A DNA stretch of 48,625 bases, from the NCBI GenBank assembly GCA_016844955.1, contig JAERTH010000029.1:1-48625 (forward strand). The letters run 5' to 3'. Source of the stretch: Fidelibacterota bacterium. Lineage in GTDB: Bacteria; Fidelibacterota; UBA8477; JABMPR01. The notes beneath the pieces were generated by a model. The model was not told where the DNA came from. It saw only the letters and a program-made list of their open reading frames with translations, and ran no database searches. Shown piece by piece: positions 34,296 through 43,819 of this stretch (positions are counted from its first letter, which is position 1; each line of letters starts with the position of its first letter). The position numbers and the translations under genes were made by a program.

Positions 34296-36449
34296 ATGAA
34301 TAGTGGCTCAGTATCCTTTTCAAATTTCAGCCGTTCATTTAAACTGCTGGTAATCTCACTCCAACTCCTTATCACACCAGTCTTGATACAGGCTGCTGCT
34401 GATGGAATTGTTGAGGACTTGCAAAATTCACTTCGAGAAATGAAGGTCCTTTTGAGGAGCCAGCCTGAACACGCTCAGTTATTATTCGACTCTTTAAAAC
34501 ATGAAGCATCTATGCACAAAGGTGAACTGGTCCAAGGTTATATTCAATTTTATGAAGGACTATTCTTGAAGGTTCAGAGAGAAGATGATCTGGCCTGGGA
34601 GGCCTATTCGCTTACACTCCCCATTGCCCAAAAGCACAATGATTACTATCTCTTGGCATATGTCACACGTGAAATGGGTTCGTTCAGAAATCAACTGGGA
34701 GACCACGTAGGGGCCATCGAATATTATTACGAATCCATCGCCGCGGGTGAAAAGGTAGATGCCTTTAAAGTGATGGGCGCCAGTTATTCCCTGATCGGGA
34801 ACCTATTCAGAGTGCTGGGTGACTATTATCAAGCTATTGAGTTCACCCTGTTGGCCGAGCAAAATTATAGCAAAGCCGGATATGAAGAAGGCCGTGCCTG
34901 GATACTGTATACACTGGGTATGATTTATCTGGATTTAAACATTTATGAAGATGCCTTGACATATTTAGAAAAAAGTCTTGTTGCATATGATCAGGTGGCC
35001 CTGGAAACAGGCGATAGTCTCGGGATTGCAATCTGTAATGATCAAATTGGCAAGGCTATGTATGAAAAAGGCGAATTGATCAAAGCCCAAAAAAGTTTTG
35101 CCAGATCAAACAAGATTTACACGCTGACCAATCAAATTCATGGAAAATCTATTACCTTCAAAAATATGGGAAAAGTTGCCTATAAAATGGAAGAGTATGA
35201 TCGCGCCCTGGATCTTCTCAGACAGGCTTATGAAAATAGCACAGCAGTCAATGCGGTATTTGGATTGTCCACCATTTATGAGTTCGTCGGGAAATCCTTA
35301 TACGCAAAGCACCAATATCAGGCGGGTATTGATAGTCTGGAGTTGGGGCTTAAGTATGCAAAAATCTCTAAGCAACGTCCAATCCAGAAGAATTTGTATG
35401 GGACCCTGGCTCAGATGCACTATGAACGGGGCCATGAAGAAATAGCCTTTAAATATTTTATCAGGCAGGCAGAGCTGGCTGATTCACTCTCCGAAAAAAC
35501 AGCATCTCTGAAGCTGGCAGGTCTGAATATCTATGAGATGGAACAACGCCGACAAAAAATTCATGATCTGGAAATTCAGAATCAATTGTCAGCCTATGAG
35601 ATTCGGCGTCAACGTAATATCCAGATGTTTTTACTGCTGGGAGGGTCGGTAGCTATCCTCTTTTCGCTGCTGGCAACCTATCTGTATTATTCTAAGCGAA
35701 AAACTCTCATTCTGGTTGAAGAACAGCGTGGGGAACTGGAACAGCTGGTAGCCACCAAGGACAAGTTTTTCTCAATCATAGCCCACGATCTTCGTGGACC
35801 CCTGGGGATCACAATGCAGACCCTGGAAACTATTTTGGAGATGTTCCCTGAAATGTCCAGAGATGAAATTTTTGACATGTTGAAAGCCCTGGATAGCACC
35901 TCAACCACCACCTTCAAGCTATTGGAAAATTTGCTAATGTGGGCCCGACTGCAATCTGAAACCCTCGTCGCCAAACCTCAACACGTTGATGTACACGCGT
36001 TGATCGAAGCAACACTGGAAATGAATCAATCCCGAGCTGCAAAGAAGGGTGTCCAACTGGAGAATCATGTCAATTCTGGGCAATTTAGCCACACTGACTC
36101 TGACATGCTGGCTACCATTCTCAGGAATCTGATCTCAAATGCCCTCAAATTTACTTCAAAGGGCGGTACTGTTGAAATTTCTGCCACCAGAATGGAAGCC
36201 ACCATCCAGATTGAAGTAAAGGATACTGGCATCGGTATACCAGAATCTAAACTACCTCAAATGTTCACGGTGGGTAACAAATTTAACCGCAAGGGAACTG
36301 CTGGCGAAGAGAGCAGTGGCTTGGGTTTGATCCTGGTAAAAGAGTTTGTAGAACTCCAGGAGGGAACGATTCAAATTCAGTCTGTTGAAGGAGAGGGGAC
36401 ACGCGTCTCCTTTACCATCAGAGCTGGAGAAAAGCGCCCCCTGCTCTAA
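34296..36449 (+). CDS. TPR sensor histidine kinase (no receiver)
   Basis: 717 aa. A signal peptide (LLVISLQLLITPVLIQAAA) sends the N-terminal part to the periplasm. Residues ~55-410 are TPR helices (for example IEYYYESIAAGE, AIEFTLLAEQNYSKAGYEEG, DALTYLEKSLVAYDQ, ALDLLRQAYENS), and a coiled coil and one TM segment follow at ~445-468 (FLLLGGSVAILFSLLATYLYY). The kinase core has His497 in SIIAHDLRGPLG, an N box (LRNLISNALKFTSKGG), DTGIGIPESKLPQMF and GLGLILVKEF. It ends just after the ATPase domain. This architecture is common in FCB bacteria and usually works with a LytTR or LuxR regulator; none lies next to it. Its stop is 7 nt from the convergent transporter gene. Confidence 0.9.
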   Translation: MNSGSVSFSNFSRSFKLLVISLQLLITPVLIQAAADGIVEDLQNSLREMKVLLRSQPEHAQLLFDSLKHEASMHKGELVQGYIQFYEGLFLKVQREDDLAWEAYSLTLPIAQKHNDYYLLAYVTREMGSFRNQLGDHVGAIEYYYESIAAGEKVDAFKVMGASYSLIGNLFRVLGDYYQAIEFTLLAEQNYSKAGYEEGRAWILYTLGMIYLDLNIYEDALTYLEKSLVAYDQVALETGDSLGIAICNDQIGKAMYEKGELIKAQKSFARSNKIYTLTNQIHGKSITFKNMGKVAYKMEEYDRALDLLRQAYENSTAVNAVFGLSTIYEFVGKSLYAKHQYQAGIDSLELGLKYAKISKQRPIQKNLYGTLAQMHYERGHEEIAFKYFIRQAELADSLSEKTASLKLAGLNIYEMEQRRQKIHDLEIQNQLSAYEIRRQRNIQMFLLLGGSVAILFSLLATYLYYSKRKTLILVEEQRGELEQLVATKDKFFSIIAHDLRGPLGITMQTLETILEMFPEMSRDEIFDMLKALDSTSTTTFKLLENLLMWARLQSETLVAKPQHVDVHALIEATLEMNQSRAAKKGVQLENHVNSGQFSHTDSDMLATILRNLISNALKFTSKGGTVEISATRMEATIQIEVKDTGIGIPESKLPQMFTVGNKFNRKGTAGEESSGLGLILVKEFVELQEGTIQIQSVEGEGTRVSFTIRAGEKRPLL

Positions 36450-36456
36450 TCCACCT

Positions 36457-37329
36457 CTAAGCCTTCATTCTGGTATGGATCAATTTAACATAGGCATATA
36501 CCACCGGTAGACAAACCAGGTACATGAGGATGCCATACACTCCTGAAGGCAGGCTCAAAACAGATAATCCTTCACTGCTTGGTAAAATGAGATTTCCTAC
36601 TGTAATACCAACTGTGGCATTCTGAATACCCGTAGCAATAGCAACAGATACAGCCTGGGCTTCATTCATTTTAAACAAATGAGCACTTCCATAACCCAAG
36701 AGCAACATTACAACAATGAGAGTTACAATACTGGGTCCCAGAACGGTGACATTATTGATGAAGGCTTCCCATTCACTTGATAAGGCACCGATAACGATAA
36801 TTACAAACAACAAAGCGGATATTTTGCTGGCTTTTGGCTCAAAAGAAGCGGTGAAGTTTTCTGCCTTATGGTGAACCAGCAGACCAATGGCCACTGGTAT
36901 GGCAGTGATCAGGAACATGGTAATGCCCAGGGACAAAACATTAATATCGGGTGCTTCCGCACCCATAAAATGGTGAATGGAAAAGCCGGTAATCAGTGGC
37001 AAGGTAATCACAGTAACAATACTTACTACCGCAGTATATGAAATAGAAAGTGCTGTGTCTCCCTTGGCCAGTTTGGTGAGAATGTTGGATGTGACTCCAC
37101 CAGGACTACAGGCCAGAATCATGAGACCCACCGCCATTTCACTGGTTAACCCAAACAAAGTGATGAGCCCGAATGCAACCAGGGGTAAAAGCACCATTTG
37201 GTTGATGATACCAACTGCAAAAACCTTGGGTTGTTGCGCTACATTTTTGAAGTCATTGAGAGTCAGACTCAGACCCAGACTAAACATGATAAAGACCAGG
37301 GATAGTGGTAAGATAATATCGATAATCAC
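36457..37329 (-). CDS. Bile acid:sodium symporter (BASS) family transporter
   Basis: 290 aa, reverse strand. The start is GTG 37329, supported by GGAGGT (37335-37340 in plus coordinates) 5 nt upstream. About nine or ten hydrophobic segments cover the whole length, as in the BASS/ACR3-like fold. Family motifs include SLGLSLTLNDF in the first part and ACSPGGVTSNILTKLAKGDT, whose GG-x-x-SN helix break forms the sodium/substrate site. AIATGIQNATVGI near the end is the second crossover. The protein probably moves organic anions with sodium across the inner membrane; the bacterial substrate could be a keto acid, pantoate or another anion rather than bile acid. It is transcribed alone, convergent with the TPR kinase and divergent from the haem-sensor kinase. 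Confidence 0.88.
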   Translation of the reverse strand: MIIDIILPLSLVFIMFSLGLSLTLNDFKNVAQQPKVFAVGIINQMVLLPLVAFGLITLFGLTSEMAVGLMILACSPGGVTSNILTKLAKGDTALSISYTAVVSIVTVITLPLITGFSIHHFMGAEAPDINVLSLGITMFLITAIPVAIGLLVHHKAENFTASFEPKASKISALLFVIIVIGALSSEWEAFINNVTVLGPSIVTLIVVMLLLGYGSAHLFKMNEAQAVSVAIATGIQNATVGITVGNLILPSSEGLSVLSLPSGVYGILMYLVCLPVVYAYVKLIHTRMKA

Positions 37330-37779
37330 AGTGGACCTCCGATTATTCTATGCATTGATTTGTGGTTGATATCCGGCAGACAAACATGAACATTTAAACG
37401 AACCCGTCGCCTCACAATCCAAATCCAATTTTTGTCCCAGATACCCTATAAACTAGCCCTGTATTTGTTAAAGGCACGTTTTAAATCTAATCCCAATAAC
37501 ATACCTGTTTGTGCGTCAGTTCATGTCCCTTGCGATGACAAACCGGATGAAATTCTGGGACTAAAAACTGATGATTGCAAACTTATGGACGATAATATGG
37601 AGGGGTGTTCAAGGGATGAGCGAAAGAGCCGTAAATATACTCCTGTCAGCAAGCTTAACTGCAGTTGATTTTGTTTTCAAGAAATTCTGATAAATCACTC
37701 TAATTCAATCCTCCCTGAGCAATCAGCATAAAGTTTTATGTGTAAATTGATAGTATTGATTAATAAGTGAGATGAATTG
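37330..37779. other. 450-nt divergent intergenic region
   Basis: It should hold the promoters of the BASS transporter (reverse) and the hybrid kinase at 37780. A 10-bp palindrome AACTGCAGTT lies at 37657-37666. A 78-codon frame starting with TTG at 37432 has no binding site and was not called. Confidence 0.4.
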
Positions 37780-40700
37780 ATGAAATCTGAACCCAATTAC
37801 AAACCGAATGCAAATTCCAAAACTGATTTTCAGAAATACATTACGTTCATTTTCCTTACATGGACGATTGTCCTGGGGTTGACCCTGACCTGGGCCATTG
37901 TTCGCGATATACGAAATGCTGAGCACAGTGCCCTAGAAGCAGCCAGATCCCAGATTGAGAAAGATATTTTATATCGACGCTGGAATGCAGGCCATGGGGG
38001 TGTGTATGTACCAGTAACCGAATCCACACCACCAAACCCAAATCTTACTTCAGTGATTGAGCGCGATATTGAAACACCCTCAGGCAAGCAGCTCACATTA
38101 ATGAATCCGGCATATATGACACGACAGGTGTATGAATTGGCTGGTTCAAGGGGACACCTAACCAGCCTCAATCCACTCAGGAAAGAGAATAGGGCCGATA
38201 CCTGGGAAAGCGGGGCTCTGCAAGCATTTGAACAGGGAGTACAGGAGACGTCCTCAGTGGAAACTTTACAGGGTGAGCAGTATCTGCGACTCATGCGACC
38301 CATGCTTACTGAATCTGGTTGCCTTAATTGTCATGCTGATCAGGGATATGAAGCTGGTGATATTCGTGGAGGCATCAGCGTGGCAATACCACTGGCACCT
38401 TACGAACAAATTGCAGGAAGACAACGCCTGCGATTGGCCACTGGTTTTGGAGTGGTTTGGCTCATCGGATGCAGCATTTGGGGGGTAGGGTTACGGCAAA
38501 TGCGCATTCGCAACGATGAGCGAATCAACATCATGAGAAATCTCAAGGAAAGTGAAAGTAGACATCGAACCATATTGCAAACTGCCATGGATGGGTTTTG
38601 GCTAGTGGATGTGAATGGAGTCCTGGTTGATGTGAACGATAGTTATTGCCGAATGAGTGGTTACACACGAGGTGAACTCCTTGGAATGAAAATTCCTGAC
38701 ATAGACGCAATGGAATCTCCTGCGGTTACCGGCGACCGTATTGCCTCTATACGCGAGCTGGGAAATGAGAGATTCAAGACGCAGCACAGGCGAAAAGATG
38801 GAAGCATATTTGATGTGGAAGTCAATGTCCAGTTTCAAATTCTCGAGGAAGAACGTTTTGTAGTATTCATAAGAGATATTTCTGAGTCGCGCAAAGCGGA
38901 GAAAATTATTGAAGCTATCCAAGAGAGAACATCAAGAACAACAGGTGAAGCCTTTTTTCGCGAATTGGTCCAATGCCTGGGACAACATCTGGAAGTTCAA
39001 TACTCCTTTATAGCGAAATTGCGATCTGATGAAAGCTCAAGAATTCTAGCGGTCTGGGATTCGGGAAATTTTGGCGAGAACTTCAACTATGAGCCAGCAG
39101 GCGCTCCCTGTAAGGAAGTAGTTAGCGGTAACACCAGGATTTTTCAATCGAAGGTGCAGGAATCATTTCCGGAAGATGAACTGTTTGTTGATTTGCAGGT
39201 TGAAAGTTATATGGGAACCCCACTCCAGGATGCTCAGGGGCATACGATCGGATTGCTGGTAATTATGGATGTCAATGCGATGGAGGATGTAGATCGCAAG
39301 AAACATATCTTGGAAGTTTTTGCAGCCAGAGCAGGTGCAGAGTTGGGCCGTCATGAAGCTGAAATTGCCCTGAATATTAGCCAGGAGAAATATCGGATCG
39401 TTTATGAGAATATGGCTCAGGGTGTCTTCTACCAGATGGCTTCCGGTGAATTAATTGATGCAAATCCTGCTGCTCTGGCAATGTTTGGCCTCAGCGAGGC
39501 TGAACTAATCCATCAACCTCCGGAAAATTTTCAGTGGGACACCATTCATGAAGATGGGTCAACATATGCTCCTGAGGAACTTCCCTCCGTAGTTGCCCTG
39601 GCAACAGGACGATCAGTCCTTGATGAAACTCTGGGATTATTTAATCCGGAGCTCCAGGCTTTTGTGTGGGTGAATATGAATGCCATCCCACAGTTCAGAG
39701 AGGGTGATGAGAAACCATTCCAGGTGTTTGTGACCATGCACAACATCACACAGAGAAGGCAGGTCGAGGAAAATTATCAAACGCTGTTTCGTGAAATGCT
39801 GGATGGATTTGCAATCCACGAGCTGATTTGTGACGATGATGGGAAACCTGTTGACTATAGATTTCTATCCATAAATCCGGCCTTCGAGCGTCTAACTGGT
39901 TTAAAGGCGCAAGACATCAGTGGCAAGACAGTTCTTGAAATAATTCCTGAAACAGAACAACACTGGATTGATACCTATGGAGCTGTTGCCCTGACAGGTG
40001 ATCCCATCTTTTTTGAGAATTATTCCGAAGGTCTCGGAAAGCATTTTCAGGTAACCGCCTTCAGGCCGGCACCAATGCAGTTCGTTACGATATTTGTTGA
40101 TATAACGGATAGAAAACGGGCTGAAGAGGAGCGTCTTGGTCTGGAAAAACAGCTGATCCAATCCCAAAAGTTGGAGACTGTAGGTACCATGGTCGGCGGG
40201 GTCTCACATGAGCTGAACAACGTCCTACAGAGTATGTTTCTGTATGGTGGCCTCATTCAGGATGAACTCCCTGCAGAGAGTGATCTCTATGCAAACATGC
40301 AGCAATTGATGGACGACGGTGAGCGGGCTAAAGATCTTGTAAATCAAATCCTTACATTTAGTCGTAAAAGTGAAATGCAGTACAGTGCTCAGGCAATTCA
40401 CAAGATCGTTTTGAATGCCATCGCCTTTGAACGCGCATCATTCCCACCAAACATAAAAATCGAGGATGAGATTGACCAGCAGTGTGGTAGCATTTTGTGC
40501 GATTCAACCCAAATCCACCAAATTGTGATCAACCTTTGCAATAATGCCAAGGACGCCATGGGTTCTCAGGGGGGAACACTAAGTGTCACGCTTACTCAAA
40601 CCGAAGCAATTATCTATGAAAACAGTGCTGCGGTACCAGTTCTTGAGCTTTGCTTTGCAGATGACGGTCGTGGGATGGAGGAGGCGACGCTAAGCCGGAT

Positions 40701-41265
40701 TTTTGATCCATTTTTTACGACTAAGAGCATTGGTGAAGGAACGGGTCTGGGGTTATCCGTGGTCTATGGAATTATTCAGATGATGAAGGGCAAAATATCA
40801 GCCACGAGTATTCTTGGAGAGGGTTCTACTTTTGTGATCCAGCTACCACTTATAGAGGCAGGTACTTTAGCAGCTTCTGATGAGAATACAGAAAAGTATG
40901 AACTGGCCCTGGGATCGATTTTGCTTGTGGATGATGAAACCAGCATCCTTGCTGCCATGCAAAAAGCTCTGAATCGAAAAGGGTTTATGGTTGATACCGC
41001 TGCAGATGGGGAACAGGCACTTGCATTATTTTCAGCACAACCCGAGAAATACGACTGGGTTGTAACAGATTATTCCATGCCGGAAATGTCTGGATCTGAT
41101 TTGACAAAACGAATCAGGATGATTGATTCCAACATCCCCATCATCTTTTCCACTGGAAACATAGATGTAGATGATCAGGAAAATTTAATCGCAATAGGTG
41201 TATCCGGCTTTATTCAAAAACCCTGGAGCGTTGGGGAACTATTGGACACTATTCGGGATATCTAA
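37780..41265 (+). CDS. Hybrid histidine kinase with DUF3365-type haem sensor, PAS/GAF domains and receiver
   Basis: 1161 aa from ATG 37780 (the TTG one codon earlier is less likely). TM1 is at ~25-47 (FIFLTWTIVLGLTLTWAIV). The periplasmic domain (~50-215) matches the DUF3365/Tll0287-like family: RRWNAGHGGVYVP, NPAYMTRQVYEL, LNPLRKENRADTWE and a haem-binding CLNCH at residues 181-185. TM2 is at ~222-242. A PAS (~258-375, FRDISESRKAE-type end), a GAF (~385-535) and two further PAS domains (~540-655, ~660-775) follow. The kinase core has His810 in GGVSHELNNVLQS, N box INLCNNAKDAM, DDGRGM and GTGLGLSVVYGI. The receiver has Asp1097 in VTDYSMP and Lys in IQKPWS. The CxxCH suggests sensing of redox state, NO or oxygen in the periplasm. 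All kinase residues look intact. No cognate regulator is adjacent. Confidence 0.92.
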   Translation: MKSEPNYKPNANSKTDFQKYITFIFLTWTIVLGLTLTWAIVRDIRNAEHSALEAARSQIEKDILYRRWNAGHGGVYVPVTESTPPNPNLTSVIERDIETPSGKQLTLMNPAYMTRQVYELAGSRGHLTSLNPLRKENRADTWESGALQAFEQGVQETSSVETLQGEQYLRLMRPMLTESGCLNCHADQGYEAGDIRGGISVAIPLAPYEQIAGRQRLRLATGFGVVWLIGCSIWGVGLRQMRIRNDERINIMRNLKESESRHRTILQTAMDGFWLVDVNGVLVDVNDSYCRMSGYTRGELLGMKIPDIDAMESPAVTGDRIASIRELGNERFKTQHRRKDGSIFDVEVNVQFQILEEERFVVFIRDISESRKAEKIIEAIQERTSRTTGEAFFRELVQCLGQHLEVQYSFIAKLRSDESSRILAVWDSGNFGENFNYEPAGAPCKEVVSGNTRIFQSKVQESFPEDELFVDLQVESYMGTPLQDAQGHTIGLLVIMDVNAMEDVDRKKHILEVFAARAGAELGRHEAEIALNISQEKYRIVYENMAQGVFYQMASGELIDANPAALAMFGLSEAELIHQPPENFQWDTIHEDGSTYAPEELPSVVALATGRSVLDETLGLFNPELQAFVWVNMNAIPQFREGDEKPFQVFVTMHNITQRRQVEENYQTLFREMLDGFAIHELICDDDGKPVDYRFLSINPAFERLTGLKAQDISGKTVLEIIPETEQHWIDTYGAVALTGDPIFFENYSEGLGKHFQVTAFRPAPMQFVTIFVDITDRKRAEEERLGLEKQLIQSQKLETVGTMVGGVSHELNNVLQSMFLYGGLIQDELPAESDLYANMQQLMDDGERAKDLVNQILTFSRKSEMQYSAQAIHKIVLNAIAFERASFPPNIKIEDEIDQQCGSILCDSTQIHQIVINLCNNAKDAMGSQGGTLSVTLTQTEAIIYENSAAVPVLELCFADDGRGMEEATLSRIFDPFFTTKSIGEGTGLGLSVVYGIIQMMKGKISATSILGEGSTFVIQLPLIEAGTLAASDENTEKYELALGSILLVDDETSILAAMQKALNRKGFMVDTAADGEQALALFSAQPEKYDWVVTDYSMPEMSGSDLTKRIRMIDSNIPIIFSTGNIDVDDQENLIAIGVSGFIQKPWSVGELLDTIRDI

Positions 41266-41296
41266 TTCTTGCAAGACAACCTTACTGACAATCCCA

Positions 41297-42730
41297 TTAG
41301 TTAAGGTAGTCATCCAGAGGGTTGGATTCGCTGGTCTCCAGCGAGAGGATGTAGTCAATTGTGGGTTGATGATAATTCAGTCCAGTGTAATAAGGTTGAT
41401 TATCATAAGTACTAAAGCGTAAGGGGGTCTGGACATAAAGATAGTCCGTTGTGAGTACTGAGTAGGTGCTGTCCATATTCAGTGAGGACACATTTCCATG
41501 TTTGAATGCAACTGCATAACTCATGCTTCCACCTTCCTCGCTCATCAGACAATCGATGACCTCTGAGCCAGTAAGCTGAAGCTCAAGTATATTGTTGTCA
41601 AACGGTAGCACACCCACAATATCACCTCTGGAAATGTTCCCAGCTGCAATGGATTGTCGTATTCCTCCAATATTGGTGATCGCGATTTCTGCATAGGGAT
41701 ATGCGAATAGCCAGGAGTCAGTAACCAGACCATGAAGCTCCGTTGAGGGGTTGGGTATGGTTGCACTGGTGTAACCAATTATTTCTCCCAATTCAGCTTC
41801 AGTGGCGTTCTGCCAGACATTTACGACTGTTTCAATATCAGGATCAGGGGTCCCATTTCTATTGGCTCCAATGGAAGTCCTTATATCAGTTACTTGTGCA
41901 TTTTCCCTGTCGTACCACAAATCCAGGCGTGCATAATTGACCAGGTGATCCCCACCCTGAATCAGACCTACATCACCATGTTTTATCTCAGATACGAGTT
42001 CATTGCAGTGTCCACCACCGATCATGCTAATACCCAGGGTATGGGCTTTACCTGATAAATTAACCATCTCCCGGCGACATATATGAGCAACACACAGGAT
42101 GATTTCGGCACCAGCATCCCAGATTTGAGGGACAAATTCATCCAATGCAACCGAATAGCTGATAAAATCATAGTCCTCCACATGGGTAGGAAATGTGGTC
42201 GTTGGGGTGCTGGTGGTTGTCAAACCAATGATTCCAACCTTGAGGTCGTTGATATCGGTGATCACGTAGGGCGTGGCAAAACCAGGGACAATGTCTGTTC
42301 CCTTAAGACGAATATTGGCTGAGAGGTATGGAAAGTTGGCTTGTTCGACCCGTTGGTACAGTCCACTGACTTTAAAATCAAATTCGTGGTTGCCAATAGC
42401 AGCAGCACTGTAATTCATATGGTTCATGACTTCCACCATGGATTCACCTTTAAACCAGGTGGATATGGCTGGTCCAGTCCAATTATCTCCTCCGCTCAGA
42501 ATGAGAAAGCTGCTGTCATTATATCCTTCTTCATCTTTCCAGATGCCCATCAATTTAGCTGCTCCGTCTGAACCAGAGGATTGCTCCATCCAACCATGTT
42601 CATCATTGGTATATAAAACAGTGAGGTCTGGGTCACCAAGGTCTGGTGGCGAGGTGTTGTCACTACATTGAACAAAAAATAACAGGGCGATAAGCTGAGG
42701 GAGGCCAACTTTTATAAGTCTATGGAACAT
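41297..42730 (-). CDS. Exported 5'-nucleotidase/UshA-type metallophosphatase
   Basis: 477 aa, reverse strand. ATG 42730 is preferred over the upstream TTG at 42772 because GGGAGAG lies 9 nt before it. The N-terminus is a signal peptide ending LLFFVQC-SDN, a possible but non-canonical lipobox. The metallophosphatase domain shows LYTNDEHGW, SGGDNW, IGNHEFDF and GGGHCNE, the metal-binding set of the UshA/CpdB family; the usual GH-x-H/Q second position is Asn here. The C-terminal 5'-nucleotidase domain follows from ~330 (AITNIGGIRQSIAAG, RGDIVGVLPFDNNI, LQLTGSEV), where substrate binding is expected. The likely role is dephosphorylating nucleotides outside the cytoplasm to recover phosphate and nucleosides. 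It converges on the kinase gene (31-nt gap). Confidence 0.88.
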   Translation of the reverse strand: MFHRLIKVGLPQLIALLFFVQCSDNTSPPDLGDPDLTVLYTNDEHGWMEQSSGSDGAAKLMGIWKDEEGYNDSSFLILSGGDNWTGPAISTWFKGESMVEVMNHMNYSAAAIGNHEFDFKVSGLYQRVEQANFPYLSANIRLKGTDIVPGFATPYVITDINDLKVGIIGLTTTSTPTTTFPTHVEDYDFISYSVALDEFVPQIWDAGAEIILCVAHICRREMVNLSGKAHTLGISMIGGGHCNELVSEIKHGDVGLIQGGDHLVNYARLDLWYDRENAQVTDIRTSIGANRNGTPDPDIETVVNVWQNATEAELGEIIGYTSATIPNPSTELHGLVTDSWLFAYPYAEIAITNIGGIRQSIAAGNISRGDIVGVLPFDNNILELQLTGSEVIDCLMSEEGGSMSYAVAFKHGNVSSLNMDSTYSVLTTDYLYVQTPLRFSTYDNQPYYTGLNYHQPTIDYILSLETSESNPLDDYLN

Positions 42731-42936
42731 GCGCAAGACTCTCCCTTTGAGTTGAAATTTCGTCAGAAGCAAGCAACCTGAAATTGATCGATATCTTCCA
42801 TTTTACTAGCAATTCAGAACGGTGGAGGATAATGCAAAACAGGCTATTATCAAAAAATTAACTTATCTCACTATGCTTTCAGGGTAAGTTGGTAGATCGT
42901 TAGCAAAATTGGATACATCATATGAGAGGAAACCCC

Positions 42937-43698
42937 ATGTTCAGTAATGCCATTGTCAAAACACCAGCAGCAAGTATGATAAATGGTTTGACCACTGCAG
43001 GTCTGGGTCAACCCGACTATGAACTGGCCTTGGTTCAGCACCAGAATTACATCTCAGCGCTTAAAAGTTGTGGTGTCAATGTTCACATCCTGGAGTCTGA
43101 TGAGCGCTACCCGGACTCAACTTTTATTGAAGATGTAGCGTTACTCACACCTGTCTGCGCAATTCTTACACGCCCAGGTGCCCTTTCTCGACGTGGTGAG
43201 GTCGCGGGTCTTGAGGAAGTGTTGCTCGAGTATTTCTCAGATATTGAACAAATCAACTCCCCCGGAACTGTTGAGGCTGGTGACATCATGATGGCTGGTT
43301 CTCACTACTACATCGGATTATCTGAGAGGACAAACCGGGCTGGTGCTGAGCAGATGATCGCAATTCTTGAAAGATATGGTCTCACAGGATCAATGATTGA
43401 GCTGCAGGAAGTTTTACACCTTAAAACGGGTGTAGCATATCTGGAAAATAACAACCTGGTAGCCTGCGGGGAATTTATCAGACATCCGGAATTCAACTCC
43501 TATAATATTTTAGAGATTTCAACTGAAGAGAGTTATGCCGCGAATTGTATCTGGGTGAACAACAAAATCCTTATACCCCAGGGGTACCCTATGTCACTGG
43601 AAACCATTCAGTCGGCTGGATATGAGGTCTTGGAGATTGATGTATCGGAATTTAGAAAACTGGATGGCGGATTGAGCTGTCTCTCTTTGCGTTTCTAA
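42937..43698 (+). CDS. Dimethylargininase-like (DDAH) amidinotransferase-superfamily hydrolase
   Basis: 253 aa. ATG 42937 is preferred over ATG 42922 because AGAGGA sits 6 nt before it and MFSNAIVKTPAAS aligns with the family start. DDAH-family motifs are GLTTAGLGQPDYELALVQH, the substrate-carboxylate loop PDSTFIEDVALL, GTVEAGDIM, the catalytic His161 in HLKTGVAYL, and the nucleophile Cys248 in DGGLSCLSLRF at the very end. The family converts N-methylated arginine (or free arginine in related members) to citrulline plus an amine in the cytoplasm. Length and motifs fit DDAH better than arginine deiminase, which is much longer. It is divergent from the nucleotidase gene with a 206-nt spacer, and no arginine-pathway gene is nearby. 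Confidence 0.88.
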   Translation: MFSNAIVKTPAASMINGLTTAGLGQPDYELALVQHQNYISALKSCGVNVHILESDERYPDSTFIEDVALLTPVCAILTRPGALSRRGEVAGLEEVLLEYFSDIEQINSPGTVEAGDIMMAGSHYYIGLSERTNRAGAEQMIAILERYGLTGSMIELQEVLHLKTGVAYLENNNLVACGEFIRHPEFNSYNILEISTEESYAANCIWVNNKILIPQGYPMSLETIQSAGYEVLEIDVSEFRKLDGGLSCLSLRF

Positions 43699-43819
43699 AT
43701 TTTGCTAACAGAGACTGCTAAATCGTTTAAAGGTGACAATTTATATCTTAAAAAGCAGTTGCATATTGCTTGCTCGTAGCACATTTTGCGCCATCTAGAC
43801 GAAACGCAATGGGGAAATC

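Noticed and set aside
34103..34303. 66-codon forward frame before the TPR kinase
   Set aside because: No ribosome binding site, no recognisable features, and it ends inside the kinase start; likely chance.
37432..37668. 78-codon forward frame in the BASS/kinase spacer
   Set aside because: TTG start, no binding site, composition unlike protein; likely chance.
42860..42890. AACTTA/TAAGTT inverted repeat upstream of the DDAH-like gene
   Set aside because: Only 6-bp arms with a 19-nt gap; expected by chance in A/T-rich spacer DNA.
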